64,000 nucleotides of DNA from Microbacterium sp. (lineage in GTDB: Bacteria > Actinomycetota > Actinomycetes > Actinomycetales > Microbacteriaceae). Numbering within the stretch: position 1 is the stretch's first letter; each line of letters starts with the position of its first letter. Shown piece by piece: positions 38,004 to 50,066 of the stretch. The notes below the pieces were generated by a model. That model ran no database searches and was not told where the DNA came from. It saw only the letters and a program-made list of their open reading frames with translations. Where the stretch lies: NCBI RefSeq assembly GCF_031178445.1, contig NZ_JAPSIY010000002.1:310001-374000 (forward strand), written 5' to 3'. Position numbers and translations under genes: made by a program.

Positions 38004-39026
38004 TCAGGCGCCTGCGAACCCGTTCGGGTTCTGCGACTGCCAGGTCCACGAGTCGCGGCAGGCTTCGGCGAGCGAGCGTGTGGTGCGCCAGTCGAGTCGC
38101 TCGTTCGCCTTCGCGGGATCGGCGATGAGCGTCGCCAGATCGCCTGCGCGCGCAGCGACGATCTCGTACGGGATCTCCCTGCCGCTGGCTTCGGAGTACG
38201 CCCTCACCACGTCGAGGACGCTGTGGCCCTCGCCGGATCCGAGGTTGAAGGCTTCGACGCCGGGCTCCAGGTGACGAAGCGCCGCTACATGACCCTCGGC
38301 GAGGTCCATCACGTGGATGTAGTCGCGCACTCCGGTGCCGTCGGGAGTGTCGTACTGGTCGCCGAACACGGCCACCTTCTCGCGGCGGCCGACGGCGACC
38401 TGAGAGACGAACGGCATGAGGTTGTTGGGGACGCCGGAGGGGTCCTCGCCGATCTGGCCGGACGGATGCGCGCCCACCGGGTTAAAGTAGCGCAGCAGCA
38501 CCGCCTCGAGCTCGGGCCACGACCGCTGCACATCGGTGACGATCTGCTCGATCATCGCCTTCGTCCAGCCGTAAGGGTTGGTGACGCCCCTGCCGATGGG
38601 CTGCGACTCGTCGAGCCGCGCCACGCCCGGCGCCGGAGTGCCGTAGACGGTGGCTGAAGAGCTGAACACGAACTTACGCACATCCTTCTCGCGCATGATG
38701 TCGAGCAGGTTCAACGTCGACATGAGGTTGTTGCGGTAGTACCGAGACGGCTGAGCGACCGACTCGCCCACGGCCTTGAGACCGGCGAAGTGGATCACCG
38801 AGTCGAACTCGAGGTCGGTGAGCGCGGCGTCCGCGGCGGCCCGATCGGCGAGGTCGACCTCTACGACCTGCACGGTCTTGCCGGTGAGCTGCTCGACCCG
38901 GCGCAGCGCCTCGGCGCTGCTGTTCGAGAAGTCGTCGACCACGATGACGTCGTCGCCGCGCTCCAGCAGCACGAGAGCGACATGGGACCCTATGTACCCG
39001 GCACCGCCGGTGAGAAGTACGCGCAC
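38004..39026 (-). CDS. galE: UDP-glucose 4-epimerase
   Basis: 'VRVLLTGGAGYIGSHVALVLLERGDDVIVVDDFSNSS', 'NPYGWTKAMIEQI', 'LRYFNPVGAHPSG'. Confidence 0.95.
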   Translation of the reverse strand: MRVLLTGGAGYIGSHVALVLLERGDDVIVVDDFSNSSAEALRRVEQLTGKTVQVVEVDLADRAAADAALTDLEFDSVIHFAGLKAVGESVAQPSRYYRNNLMSTLNLLDIMREKDVRKFVFSSSATVYGTPAPGVARLDESQPIGRGVTNPYGWTKAMIEQIVTDVQRSWPELEAVLLRYFNPVGAHPSGQIGEDPSGVPNNLMPFVSQVAVGRREKVAVFGDQYDTPDGTGVRDYIHVMDLAEGHVAALRHLEPGVEAFNLGSGEGHSVLDVVRAYSEASGREIPYEIVAARAGDLATLIADPAKANERLDWRTTRSLAEACRDSWTWQSQNPNGFAGA

Positions 39027-39036
39027 GGTACCGAGG

Positions 39037-40002
39037 TTAGCGGGGGATGTCTGAGAACTCCCGGTCATCCCCTTGCGCGCCGGACTGCTCGATGTAGCGC
39101 AGCAGCACACCCTCTCGCAGCGCCCACGGGCACACCTCCAGCTCGGGCACGTCGAGCATCCGCATGGCGGTGTGCAGGCACACCGCGGCGGCGACGATCT
39201 GGAACGTTCGGTCGGCGGTGATGCCGGGCAGCTCCTGCCGGGCGGATGCCGGAATGCGCGCGAGACGAGGGATCCACGAGCCGAGGGCCTCACGGGGCAG
39301 CAGCATCCGCTCGGTGCCCGACCATCCCGGTGCCGGGTACCCGACCAGCCGGGCGAGAGAACGGATCGCCTTCGACGTGCCCACCACATGATCGGGTGAG
39401 GGGAGGGTTCCGAAGCGCTCGGCGATCGGAGCGAGCGCGGCCTCGGCGTGAGCTCGCAGCAGCGCGACACGCTCGTCACCGGGCGGGTCGTGCCGCAGGA
39501 AATCGACCGTCATGCGGCCTGCGCCCAGAGGAGCGGATGCCGCGACCTCGGGCAGCTCATCGGCGCCCGCGGCGAACTCGAAGGACCCGCCGCCGATATC
39601 CAGCAGCAGCAGGCGACCGGCCGACCAGCCGAACCAGCGGCGCACGGCGAGGAACGTCAGCTCCGCCTCCATCTCGCCGGTGAGCACCTGCAGCGGCTGC
39701 CCGAGTCGCTCCTCTATCCGCGTGATCGCCTCGTCGCCGTTCGCCGCCTCCCGCACGGCACTGGTGGCGGTGGCGAGCAGGGTGTGCAGGTTCTCGGCAT
39801 CCGCCACCCGCTTCGCGCGATCGACGGCGTCGGCGAGTGCCTGCAGCCCCTCGGAGCTGATCGCCCCCTCCGGCGTGAGGTAGCGCATCAGCCGCAGCAC
39901 CGTACGGTCGCTGGTCGTCGCCAGGGGCCGGCCACCGGGACGGAGGTCGGCCGCGAGCATGTGCACGGTGTTGGATCCGATGTCGAGGACTCCGAGGCGC
40001 AC
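39037..40002 (-). CDS. Ppx/GppA-family phosphatase
   Basis: 'MRLGVLDIGSNTVHMLAADLRPGGRP', 'LLLDIGGGSFEFAAG', 'VVGTSKAIRSLARL'. Confidence 0.9.
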   Translation of the reverse strand: MRLGVLDIGSNTVHMLAADLRPGGRPLATTSDRTVLRLMRYLTPEGAISSEGLQALADAVDRAKRVADAENLHTLLATATSAVREAANGDEAITRIEERLGQPLQVLTGEMEAELTFLAVRRWFGWSAGRLLLLDIGGGSFEFAAGADELPEVAASAPLGAGRMTVDFLRHDPPGDERVALLRAHAEAALAPIAERFGTLPSPDHVVGTSKAIRSLARLVGYPAPGWSGTERMLLPREALGSWIPRLARIPASARQELPGITADRTFQIVAAAVCLHTAMRMLDVPELEVCPWALREGVLLRYIEQSGAQGDDREFSDIPR

Positions 40003-40058
40003 GGGATGAGACTACCCGCGCGCCGGGCGTTCGCGACACGGCCGATACCATGTAGACC

Positions 40059-41000
40059 GTGAGCGCCGCCCCGAACCTGCCGCTGTCTCCCTACCGCGCG
40101 ATCGACCGTGCGGACTGGGCGCGACTCGCGGCCGGACTCGACCAGCCGCTCAGCGAGACCGAGATCGTGGAGGTGCGCGGCATCGGCGACAGGCTGGACA
40201 TCGCCGAGGTCCGCGAGGTGTACCTGCCCCTGAGCCGGCTGCTCAGCCTGTACGCGTCGTCGGCCAAGCGCCTCGGCGCGGCGACCAGCGAGTTCCTTCA
40301 GGAGGACGACACCACGACGCCGTTCGTCGTCGGCGTCGCCGGATCCGTCGCCGTGGGCAAGTCGACCATCGCCCGGCTGCTTCGCGAGCTGATGAGCCGA
40401 TGGCCCGGCACGCCCAGAGTCGAGCTCGTCACCACGGACGGATTCCTCTACCCCAACGCCGAACTCGAGCGGCGCGGACTGATGGATCGCAAGGGGTTCC
40501 CCGAGTCGTACGATCGCCGTGCCCTGCTCGAGTTCCTCACCGAGGTCAAGAGCGGCGCGGCCGAGGTGCGCGCACCGTTCTACTCGCACATGCGCTACGA
40601 CATCGTGCCCGACGCCACGGTCGTGGTGCGCAGGCCCGATGTCGTCATCGTCGAGGGCCTGAACGTGCTGCAGCCCCCGCCCGTGCCGAACGACGTCGCG
40701 GTGAGCGACCTCTTCGACTTCTCCATCTACGTCGACGCCGATGTCGAGCACATCACCCGCTGGTACATCGACCGCTTCCTCGCACTGCGCAAGGGCGCGT
40801 TCAGCAACCCTTCTTCGTACTTCAACGTCTTCGCGCACCTCACCGACGAAGAGGCCGAGACAACGGCGCTCGGGTATTGGAACGACATCAACATGCCGAA
40901 CCTGCTCGAGAACGTGCTGCCGACGAAGCACCGCGCGACGCTCGTTCTGCGCAAGGGAGCCGAGCACGCGGTCGAGAGCGTGCTGCTGCGCAAGGTGTGA
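40059..41000 (+). CDS. coaA: Pantothenate kinase type I
   Basis: '[64 protein letters not shown]'. Confidence 0.97.
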   Translation: MSAAPNLPLSPYRAIDRADWARLAAGLDQPLSETEIVEVRGIGDRLDIAEVREVYLPLSRLLSLYASSAKRLGAATSEFLQEDDTTTPFVVGVAGSVAVGKSTIARLLRELMSRWPGTPRVELVTTDGFLYPNAELERRGLMDRKGFPESYDRRALLEFLTEVKSGAAEVRAPFYSHMRYDIVPDATVVVRRPDVVIVEGLNVLQPPPVPNDVAVSDLFDFSIYVDADVEHITRWYIDRFLALRKGAFSNPSSYFNVFAHLTDEEAETTALGYWNDINMPNLLENVLPTKHRATLVLRKGAEHAVESVLLRKV

Positions 41001-41077
41001 GGGGCACTGCGGCATCCAGCATCCTGCTCATAATTCGTGCGGCGTCCTCGCAAAATGCGCCGCTTATCCTTGAACGC

Positions 41078-42922
<1,845 letters not shown>

Positions 42923-43092
42923 ACTGACTTCGAGCCACCCGAACGACCCTGGGACGACACGACCTCTGGCGTGTCGGCCCCCATTTCGGTCCGGGCGCAG
43001 TGCATCGAAGTCGCGGGCGCCCCGAGTCGCCGGGCGCCCCGGGGTCGCGGCCCCGGGGAGAGCACCGGATGCTGCGCGAGTAGTCTTGTCGG

Positions 43093-43458
43093 GTGATCAT
43101 CGGAACCGGCATCGACCTCGTGGACGTCGCGCGGTTCGAGCGGTCGGTGACCCGCACGCCTCGGCTGCTCGAACGGCTGTTCACGCCCGCCGAGCAGAAC
43201 CTGCGGCTGCGATCCCTCGCCGCGCGCTACGCGGCCAAGGAGGCGCTCATCAAGGCGCTCGGCGGCAGCGACGGGGTCTACTGGACCGAGATCGAGATCG
43301 CCTCAGAGGCCTCGGGGCGGCCGCACTTCGTGCTGAGCGGGTCGACTGCGCAGGTCGTCGCCGATCGCGGCATCACGGGCCTGCACCTGTCTCTGACGCA
43401 CGACGCCGGTCTGGCCGCCGCGTACGTCATCGCCGAACGGGAGGACTACCGCTCGTGA
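43093..43458 (+). CDS. acpS: Holo-ACP synthase
   Basis: 'MIIGTGIDLVDVARFE', 'RYAAKEALIKALG', 'LSLTHDAGLAAAYVI'. Confidence 0.95.
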   Translation: MIIGTGIDLVDVARFERSVTRTPRLLERLFTPAEQNLRLRSLAARYAAKEALIKALGGSDGVYWTEIEIASEASGRPHFVLSGSTAQVVADRGITGLHLSLTHDAGLAAAYVIAEREDYRS

Positions 43459-43516
43459 CCGCCTCCTTCTGCGCCGACACCCCCACTTCCCGGCGGCTGG
43501 CGGGGGAGGATGCGGC

Positions 43517-44617
43517 ATGAACCCGTTCCGCGAGGCGACGATCGATCTCGGCGCGATCTCCGACAACGTGCAGCACCTGCGCCGGCTCACCGGCACAGAC
43601 GTGATCGCGGTGGTGAAGGCCAACGGCTACGGGCACGGCGCGGCCGAGGTCGCCATCGCGGCGCTGGCGGGCGGCGCGAGCCGGCTCGGCACCGCGACAC
43701 TGGAGGAATCCTTCGCGCTGCGCCGCGCCGGCATCACCGCCCCGCTCATGGCCTGGCTGCACGAACCCGGTCGCCGCTTCGACGACGCCGTCGAGGCCGG
43801 CATCGAGATCGGCGTGTCATCGATGCAGCAGCTCGTCGCGGCATCCGAGGCGTCGCCGGCACCGGCATCCGTGCACCTCAAGGTCGACACCGGCCTCTCC
43901 CGCAACGGCATCGCCGCCGAGGACCTCGACCGCTTGCTCGCCGAGGCGGCGCGGCTCGAGCGCATCGGCCGCATCCGCATCGCCGGGATCTTCAGCCACC
44001 TCTCCGGCGCGAGCGCCGAAGACGACAGGGCGCAGCTGAGGCGCTACGAGCAGATCCTGGAGCAGGCGGAGGCGCACGCCGTCCATCCCGACCTGCGTCA
44101 CCTCGCCGCCACGGCCGGTGCCATCTCACTTCCCGAGGCGCGACTGGATGCGGTGCGCATCGGCATCGGCCTGTACGGCCTCTCGCCGTTCGCCGACCGC
44201 ACCTCGGCCGACCTCGGTCTGCGCCCCGCCATGACGCTTCGCGCCGCCGTCGCGGCCGTCCGCCGCGTTCCTGCGGGAACGGGCGTCTCGTACGACTACG
44301 TGCACCGCACCGATCGCGAGACCACGCTCGCACTGGTGCCGCTCGGCTATGCCGACGGCATCCCGCGGCAGGCCTCGGGCCGCGGACCGGTGCTGATCAA
44401 CGGTCGTCCGCACCGGGTGTGCGGCCGCATCGCGATGGACCAGTTCGTCGTCGAGGTGGGGGATGAGCCGGTCGCGGTCGGCGACGAGGTGATCGTGTTC
44501 GGCGACCCGACGCTGGGCCAGCCGTCCGCGACGGACTGGGCGGATGCCGCAGGCACCATCAACTACGAGATCGTCACCCGCATCGGGGCGCGCGTACCGC
44601 GACGGACGGTGTCATGA
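43517..44617 (+). CDS. alr: Alanine racemase
   Basis: 'VIAVVKANGYGHGAAEVA' PLP-Lys motif; 'RIAMDQFVVEVGD'. Confidence 0.96.
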   Translation: MNPFREATIDLGAISDNVQHLRRLTGTDVIAVVKANGYGHGAAEVAIAALAGGASRLGTATLEESFALRRAGITAPLMAWLHEPGRRFDDAVEAGIEIGVSSMQQLVAASEASPAPASVHLKVDTGLSRNGIAAEDLDRLLAEAARLERIGRIRIAGIFSHLSGASAEDDRAQLRRYEQILEQAEAHAVHPDLRHLAATAGAISLPEARLDAVRIGIGLYGLSPFADRTSADLGLRPAMTLRAAVAAVRRVPAGTGVSYDYVHRTDRETTLALVPLGYADGIPRQASGRGPVLINGRPHRVCGRIAMDQFVVEVGDEPVAVGDEVIVFGDPTLGQPSATDWADAAGTINYEIVTRIGARVPRRTVS

Positions 44618-45093
44618 ACCTGCTCGACGATCTGGCGGGGCGGCACGAGATCGCCACGGCGGACGCTATGGAGCAGCTCGGCCATCGCATCGGCGAGCGG
44701 CTCGGAGCGGGCGATCTGCTCGTGCTCACCGGTCCGCTCGGGGCCGGCAAGACGACGTTCACGCGCGGACTCGCCGAGGGTCTCGGCGTGCGGGGACCGG
44801 TGCAGAGCCCGACGTTCGTGATCGCGCGTACCCACCCGTCGCTCGTGGGCGGCGCGCCGCTGGTGCACGTCGACGCGTACCGGCTCGGCTCGGCGGCCGA
44901 GCTCGACGACCTCGACATCGACTTCGCCCGCTCGGTCGTCGTGATCGAGTGGGGCAGGCCGATGGCGGATGCCGTGGCCGACAGCTGGTGGGACATCGAG
45001 CTGGAACGCCCGGTGGGCGGGGCAGACGTGGCCGACGAGGATCTCGATGCCGACGCCCCGCGGTTCGTGACCATCGCGCGCGCCGGCGGCTGA
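44614..45093 (+). CDS. tsaE: tRNA t6A biosynthesis ATPase TsaE
   Basis: 'LVLTGPLGAGKTTFTRGLAEGLGVRGPVQSPTFVIARTH', 'HVDAYRL', 'VVIEWG'. Confidence 0.95.
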   Translation: MNLLDDLAGRHEIATADAMEQLGHRIGERLGAGDLLVLTGPLGAGKTTFTRGLAEGLGVRGPVQSPTFVIARTHPSLVGGAPLVHVDAYRLGSAAELDDLDIDFARSVVVIEWGRPMADAVADSWWDIELERPVGGADVADEDLDADAPRFVTIARAGG

Positions 45094-45128
45094 GTCCGAC
45101 GCGCACGCTCGGAGACTAATCTGGAAGC

Positions 45129-45716
45129 GTGATTCTCGCCGTCGACACCTCACTGGGAACGGCCGTCGCCGTCATCGACGCCGACGGACGGACAATCGGC
45201 GAGGCGTCGACTCCCGACCCGCTCGGCCATGCCGAGGTGATCGGCGATCTGCTCTCCCGCGTCGCCACGCCGGGCATCAGCCATGTCGTCGCGGGTATTG
45301 GACCAGGGCCGTTCACCGGGCTCCGGATCGGAATCGCCGCCGCGCGGGCGTTCGCCCTGGGGCGCGGCATCCCCGTGGTGCCGGTGCCGAGCCACTTCGC
45401 CGTCGCCCTCGATCATGCTGACGCGGGGCGGGTCGCAGTGGTCACCGACGCACGTCGACGCGAGATCGCGGTGAGCGTCTTCGACGGGCTGGACGCCGGC
45501 GGCATCCCGAACCTGGTCGCACCCACGCGCCTCGAGAGGCAGGGTACCGACCTCGCCGATCCGGTGATCGAGGCGACGGAGCTGTCGGCCGTGACCCTCG
45601 CCCGGGTGGGGGCGCGCGCGATCGCCGCGGGCCGTGTGCTGGCCGACGCCGAGCCCCTCTACCTGCGCTCGCCGGACGTCGTGCAGCCGGGCGCGCCGAA
45701 GCGGGTGAGCGCATGA
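45129..45716 (+). CDS. tsaB: tRNA t6A biosynthesis protein TsaB
   Basis: 'MILAVDTSLGTAVAVID', 'GIGPGPFTGLRIGIAAARAFALG'. Confidence 0.93.
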   Translation: MILAVDTSLGTAVAVIDADGRTIGEASTPDPLGHAEVIGDLLSRVATPGISHVVAGIGPGPFTGLRIGIAAARAFALGRGIPVVPVPSHFAVALDHADAGRVAVVTDARRREIAVSVFDGLDAGGIPNLVAPTRLERQGTDLADPVIEATELSAVTLARVGARAIAAGRVLADAEPLYLRSPDVVQPGAPKRVSA

Positions 45717-46282
45717 CCCTGCGCACCGCCACTGTCGACGACCTGCCCGCGATCATGGATCTCGAGCGTCGGAGCTTTCCGACCGATGCCTGGAGCGACG
45801 AGACCATGGGCACCGAGGTCACCAGCGCCCACAATCTGTACCTCGTCGACGAGGTGGATGGCCGGATCGTCGGCTACGGCGGGCTGCGTGCGCTGCAGGG
45901 CGGTGCGGATGCCGACATCCAGACCATCGCGCTGGACGAGGCGTTCCGTGGCCGGGGCAGAGGACGGATGCTGCTTCGAGCCCTCATCTCCGAAGCCGTC
46001 GCCCGCGGCGCGAAGGAGCTGTTCCTGGAGGTGCGGGCCGACAATCCCGTGGCCGAGGGGCTGTACGTCTCGGAGGGCTTCGCTGAGTTGGGCCGCCGCC
46101 CGCGCTACTACCAGCCCGACGACGTCGATGCCGTCGTGATGCGTCTCGACCTGCGGGCGTGGAGTGCCGAGACCTCGCACGACTCGCCGGAGAACGCGCG
46201 GAATGCAGGAGAGGATCCGCAGATCGATCCGGCAGAACGTGCGATCTCCGTCGAATCGAGCGACCGGGAGGCGAGCGCATGA
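45713..46282 (+). CDS. rimI: Ribosomal-protein-alanine N-acetyltransferase
   Basis: GNAT '[40 protein letters not shown]'; between tsaB and tsaD. Confidence 0.92.
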   Translation: MTLRTATVDDLPAIMDLERRSFPTDAWSDETMGTEVTSAHNLYLVDEVDGRIVGYGGLRALQGGADADIQTIALDEAFRGRGRGRMLLRALISEAVARGAKELFLEVRADNPVAEGLYVSEGFAELGRRPRYYQPDDVDAVVMRLDLRAWSAETSHDSPENARNAGEDPQIDPAERAISVESSDREASA

Positions 46283-47337
46283 CCGGACCCCTGGTGCTCG
46301 GCATCGAGACGAGCTGCGACGAGACCGGCATCGGCATCGTGCGCGGCCGCACACTGCTGTCGAACACGATCGCCTCGAGCATGGACGAGCACGCGCGCTA
46401 CGGCGGGGTCGTTCCCGAAGTCGCGGCGCGCGCACACCTCGAGGCGCTGCAGCCGTCGATCGAGCGGGCGCTCGCAGAGGCGCAGGTGACACTCGACGAG
46501 CTCGATGCCGTCGCGGTGACCAGCGGTCCAGGGCTCGCCGGCGCGCTCATGGTGGGGATCGGTGCAGCGAAAGGCCTGGCGGTCTCGCTGGGCAAGCCGT
46601 TGTACGCGGTGAACCACCTGGTGGGGCATATCGCGGCAGACATCCTCGACGCGGATGCGGAACCGCTCGAGCTGCCGACGATCGCGCTGCTGGTCAGCGG
46701 CGGGCATACCTCGCTGCTGCATGTGCGCGATCTCACCACCGACGTGGAGCTGCTCGGCGAGACGGTCGATGACGCGGCGGGTGAGGCGTTCGACAAGGTC
46801 GCCCGCATCCTCGGCCTGCCGTATCCGGGCGGACCGCAGATCGACAGGGCCGCGGTGGACGGAGATCCGAAGGCGATCCGGTTCCCGCGCGGACTGTCGA
46901 GGGCGTCCGACATGGAGAAGCACCGTTACGATTTCTCATTCTCGGGTCTGAAGACGGCGGTCGCCCGCTGGCTCGAGAGAGCCGAGGCGAACGGCGAGGA
47001 GATCCCGGTGGCCGATGTGGCCGCGAGCTTCCGTGAGGCCGTCGTCGACGTGCTGGTCACCAAGGCGCTCGCGGCGTGCGCCGACCGCGGTGTGCCCCGC
47101 CTGCTGCTCGGCGGAGGTGTGATCGCCAACCGCCGGCTGCGCGAGGTGACGATCGAGCGCGCGGCCGCCGCAGGGGTGACGGTGCGCATCCCTCCGTTGG
47201 CGCTGTGCACCGACAACGGGGCGATGATCGCGGGCCTCGCTGCGGAGCTCATCGCGAGCGGCCGCGAGCCGTCGACGCTGGCGTTCGGCGCTGATTCGAC
47301 GCTGCCCGTTACCGAGATACAGGTGAGCCCGGCATGA
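46279..47337 (+). CDS. tsaD: tRNA t6A threonylcarbamoyltransferase TsaD
   Basis: '[21 protein letters not shown]', '[15 protein letters not shown]', '[11 protein letters not shown]'. Confidence 0.97.
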   Translation: MTGPLVLGIETSCDETGIGIVRGRTLLSNTIASSMDEHARYGGVVPEVAARAHLEALQPSIERALAEAQVTLDELDAVAVTSGPGLAGALMVGIGAAKGLAVSLGKPLYAVNHLVGHIAADILDADAEPLELPTIALLVSGGHTSLLHVRDLTTDVELLGETVDDAAGEAFDKVARILGLPYPGGPQIDRAAVDGDPKAIRFPRGLSRASDMEKHRYDFSFSGLKTAVARWLERAEANGEEIPVADVAASFREAVVDVLVTKALAACADRGVPRLLLGGGVIANRRLREVTIERAAAAGVTVRIPPLALCTDNGAMIAGLAAELIASGREPSTLAFGADSTLPVTEIQVSPA

Positions 47338-47777
47338 CCGATCCGCGCATCGAGGGCCCCACCCCCGAGGTCGAGCGACCTCAGGGGCCGCCTCCGATGC
47401 CCGGCGCGCCGAAGGGGTACGGCAGGTTCCCGACCGGGCCTGTGAGCGTGGAGCCGGTGACGATCGGACCGGATGCCGACGCCGAGGCGTTCGCCGACAG
47501 CGTGTGGGAGCCCGCCTCGACCGCTGAGCCCGTCGACGACGCCAGGCTCGCTCCATGGGCGCTGTTCGCCGCGATCGTCGCGCTGGCGACCTCGATGTTC
47601 GTCGGCTGGGGCATCCCGGTCGCCATCGTGGCGGTGATCGCGGCGATCATGTCGTTGCGACGTCCAGTCGAGAGCCGAGCCATGGCCATCTGGGCGCTGG
47701 TACTGGGGCTCGCCGCCACCCTGTTCAGCGCGGGCTGGCTGATCTGGGCCGCGATGCAGTTCGAGATCATGGGGTGA
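47334..47777 (+). CDS. DUF4190-like small membrane protein
   Basis: Pro-rich N-terminus then two TM helices '[38 protein letters not shown]...[24 protein letters not shown]'. Confidence 0.6.
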   Translation: MTDPRIEGPTPEVERPQGPPPMPGAPKGYGRFPTGPVSVEPVTIGPDADAEAFADSVWEPASTAEPVDDARLAPWALFAAIVALATSMFVGWGIPVAIVAVIAAIMSLRRPVESRAMAIWALVLGLAATLFSAGWLIWAAMQFEIMG

Positions 47778-47779
47778 AC

Positions 47780-48901
47780 ATGCTTGACGCCGCGGATGCC
47801 GCACGACGACGTGAGCTGCAACGGCGTGCCTTCGCGCCGGGCGGCGCTCTCACCCCGGCCGAGGCGCAGGAGCTGCGCGAGCTGGATGCCCGTGGCACGT
47901 CGACACCGCCGGAGCTCGTGGCCGCCGCGCCGTCCCCTGAGCCGGCGGATCGGCCCGTCATCTCACCGGTGCCAGGGCACGCGCCGGATGGCGACGCAGC
48001 CGATCAGCAGCGCAGCGTCGACGTCAACGACGCCGACGCGGCGCACGGCGCGGGGGATCCGACGCCGACCGCCGATGCAGACGGTGTGGCAGCGGCTCCT
48101 TCGCAGCCCTCGTCGAGCGAGGTCAGCGGGCGAGGCGCACGTCGCCGCTGGCTGCTGCCGGTCGTGGCGGGCCTGGCGGTGCTGCTCGGCTTCGGTGGCG
48201 GGTGGCTGGCGTTCGCGCGCGGCGATGGCGCTCCGGCGATGAGCGAAAAGCAGCAGGAGGTGTGGACCCGGATCGAGGCGTCGGGCACCTACGATCCCGG
48301 CTCGGTGCAGCTGGTCGGCGACAAGTACGGCGTGAGCGTGTGGGAGGCGACCAAGAACGGCTCGACCACGGACTGCCTCATCCTCACGCGTGGCGACGAC
48401 GAGAAGACCGGGTGCGTGCTGCCCGAACAGGCCGACAGTGCCTACTACTACGGACCGCAGACCGGCCTGGAGTACCGAGACGGCGACGACGCCTACATGC
48501 TCTGGGCGACCTTCGTCGAAGACGTCAGCGGCGAACGAAGGGTGGTCGTGCAACGGCAGAGCACCTCGGAGACGTGGGACTGGCGATCGCAGTACGACGA
48601 AGCGGAGCTCACGACCGCCGAGATGCTCGTGGCCGCCGGCTTCGACGGAGAGTTCCTGCAGATCATCGGCTACGACGGAGAGGTGCCGGTCTGGCTGTAC
48701 GAGAGCGAGCGCACCTGCCTGCTCGTCGAGCGGGCGGAGGGAGGGATCGCTGAGCAGTGCGGCACGCTGATGTACGACTCCGAGCCGACGCTCGAACTCG
48801 AGGTGCCTGGCGCCACCTACAGTGTGCACGCCTCCTCGACCCGCGGATACGATCTGACGATCGTGCGTCACGCCGAGGGCGGCACGACAGCCTTGCAGTG
48901 A
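47780..48901 (+). CDS. Single-TM membrane-anchored protein, tandem paralog A
   Basis: 'MLDAADAARRRELQRRAFAPGGALTPAEAQELRELDAR', one TM, extracytoplasmic Cys-containing domain; paralogous to the next gene. Confidence 0.7.
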   Translation: MLDAADAARRRELQRRAFAPGGALTPAEAQELRELDARGTSTPPELVAAAPSPEPADRPVISPVPGHAPDGDAADQQRSVDVNDADAAHGAGDPTPTADADGVAAAPSQPSSSEVSGRGARRRWLLPVVAGLAVLLGFGGGWLAFARGDGAPAMSEKQQEVWTRIEASGTYDPGSVQLVGDKYGVSVWEATKNGSTTDCLILTRGDDEKTGCVLPEQADSAYYYGPQTGLEYRDGDDAYMLWATFVEDVSGERRVVVQRQSTSETWDWRSQYDEAELTTAEMLVAAGFDGEFLQIIGYDGEVPVWLYESERTCLLVERAEGGIAEQCGTLMYDSEPTLELEVPGATYSVHASSTRGYDLTIVRHAEGGTTALQ

Positions 48902-48938
48902 CGGGCGCGACGGAGTGCGGTTCACGAGGGAGTGACGG

Positions 48939-50066
48939 ATGCTGGATGAAGCGGATGCCGCACGGCGGCGCGAGCTGCAGCGCCGCGCCTTCTCCCGCGG
49001 TGATGCGCTGAATGCGGCGGAGACGGCCGAACTGCGCGATCTCGACCTCCGCAGTCGGGGCGATCTCCCCCCGGGGGACGACCACGGGGTCCGAAGTGCG
49101 CCGCCGGCTCGCGCCGAGCGGCAGGCCGAGCCGCGCCCTTCGGGCCCCGATGCGGAACCTCCTTCGATCGGGCAGGTGTCGGCGCCCGAGGAGGCAGCCG
49201 GCACTCGAGTCGCCGGCAGCCGGGCAGCCGAAGACCACGCGGACACCGGCGTCGAGACCGTCGCACCCCGCCGCCGGATGCTGCTGATGCTCGCGCTGCT
49301 CGCCGCCGTCGTCCTGGGTTTCGCCGGCGGCATGCTGCTGCCGGGCCGCACCGCCGGCTCCGCGGTGGCGATGACAGCCGAGCAGCGCGAGCAGTTCACG
49401 CAGATCGAGACCTCCGGCGACTACGATCCCGGTTCAGTGCGGTTCGCCGGCGCGAAGCACGGCGCGGCCGTCTGGTCGGCGACTCGTGAGGAAGGCGCCA
49501 GCCAGTGCATCGTGCTGAGCTACGGCGACAAGTCGTCCGGCGACTGCTTCACGCAGGGGCAGCTCGAGAGCTGGGGCGGCGGCGTCTCCGCTCAGCTGCA
49601 GGTGTCGGTCGACGGCGAGCCGATGTTCATCGTCGCGTCGATCCAGGAGGGGGTCACCGGTGAGTCGTTCACTGTGATCCGCCGTCACGCCGCTCAAGGC
49701 AGCTGGCGCGACCGGTTCACCCCGGAGGAGGTCGAGCTGGCCGAGGTGCTCGTCGACGCCGGCCTCGACGTCGATCAGCTCCAGATCGTCGGGTACGACG
49801 ACGAGACCCCGGTCTGGCTGACCGCCGACGGCGACGTCTGCCTGCTCGTCGTCGACCCGGTCACGGATGACATCGCGCGAGGCTGCGGTCAGGCGGGCCT
49901 GGACGACCCTGTGACGCTGAGTCTGCCCGAGGCCACATACAGCCTGAAGTGGCACCCGCGGCGCGGCCCGCTGCTCACCGTCATCCGCGAGTCGCCGTCG
50001 ATCACCTGTGACATCGACTCGGGCTACTGCGGGTCGATCGACGACACGACCGGAGAGATCCGCTGA
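48939..50066 (+). CDS. Single-TM membrane-anchored protein, tandem paralog B
   Basis: 'MLDEADAARRRELQRRAFSRGDALNAAETAELRDLDLR', one TM, similar ectodomain 'YDPGSVRFAGAKHGAAVWSATREEGASQCIVLSYGDKSSGDCF'. Confidence 0.7.
   Translation: MLDEADAARRRELQRRAFSRGDALNAAETAELRDLDLRSRGDLPPGDDHGVRSAPPARAERQAEPRPSGPDAEPPSIGQVSAPEEAAGTRVAGSRAAEDHADTGVETVAPRRRMLLMLALLAAVVLGFAGGMLLPGRTAGSAVAMTAEQREQFTQIETSGDYDPGSVRFAGAKHGAAVWSATREEGASQCIVLSYGDKSSGDCFTQGQLESWGGGVSAQLQVSVDGEPMFIVASIQEGVTGESFTVIRRHAAQGSWRDRFTPEEVELAEVLVDAGLDVDQLQIVGYDDETPVWLTADGDVCLLVVDPVTDDIARGCGQAGLDDPVTLSLPEATYSLKWHPRRGPLLTVIRESPSITCDIDSGYCGSIDDTTGEIR

Noticed and set aside
42923-43092. Possible tRNA or structured RNA in the glmS-acpS gap
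   Set aside because: GC-rich hairpins are present but no tRNA-like cloverleaf or anticodon arm could be read; most likely terminator structures
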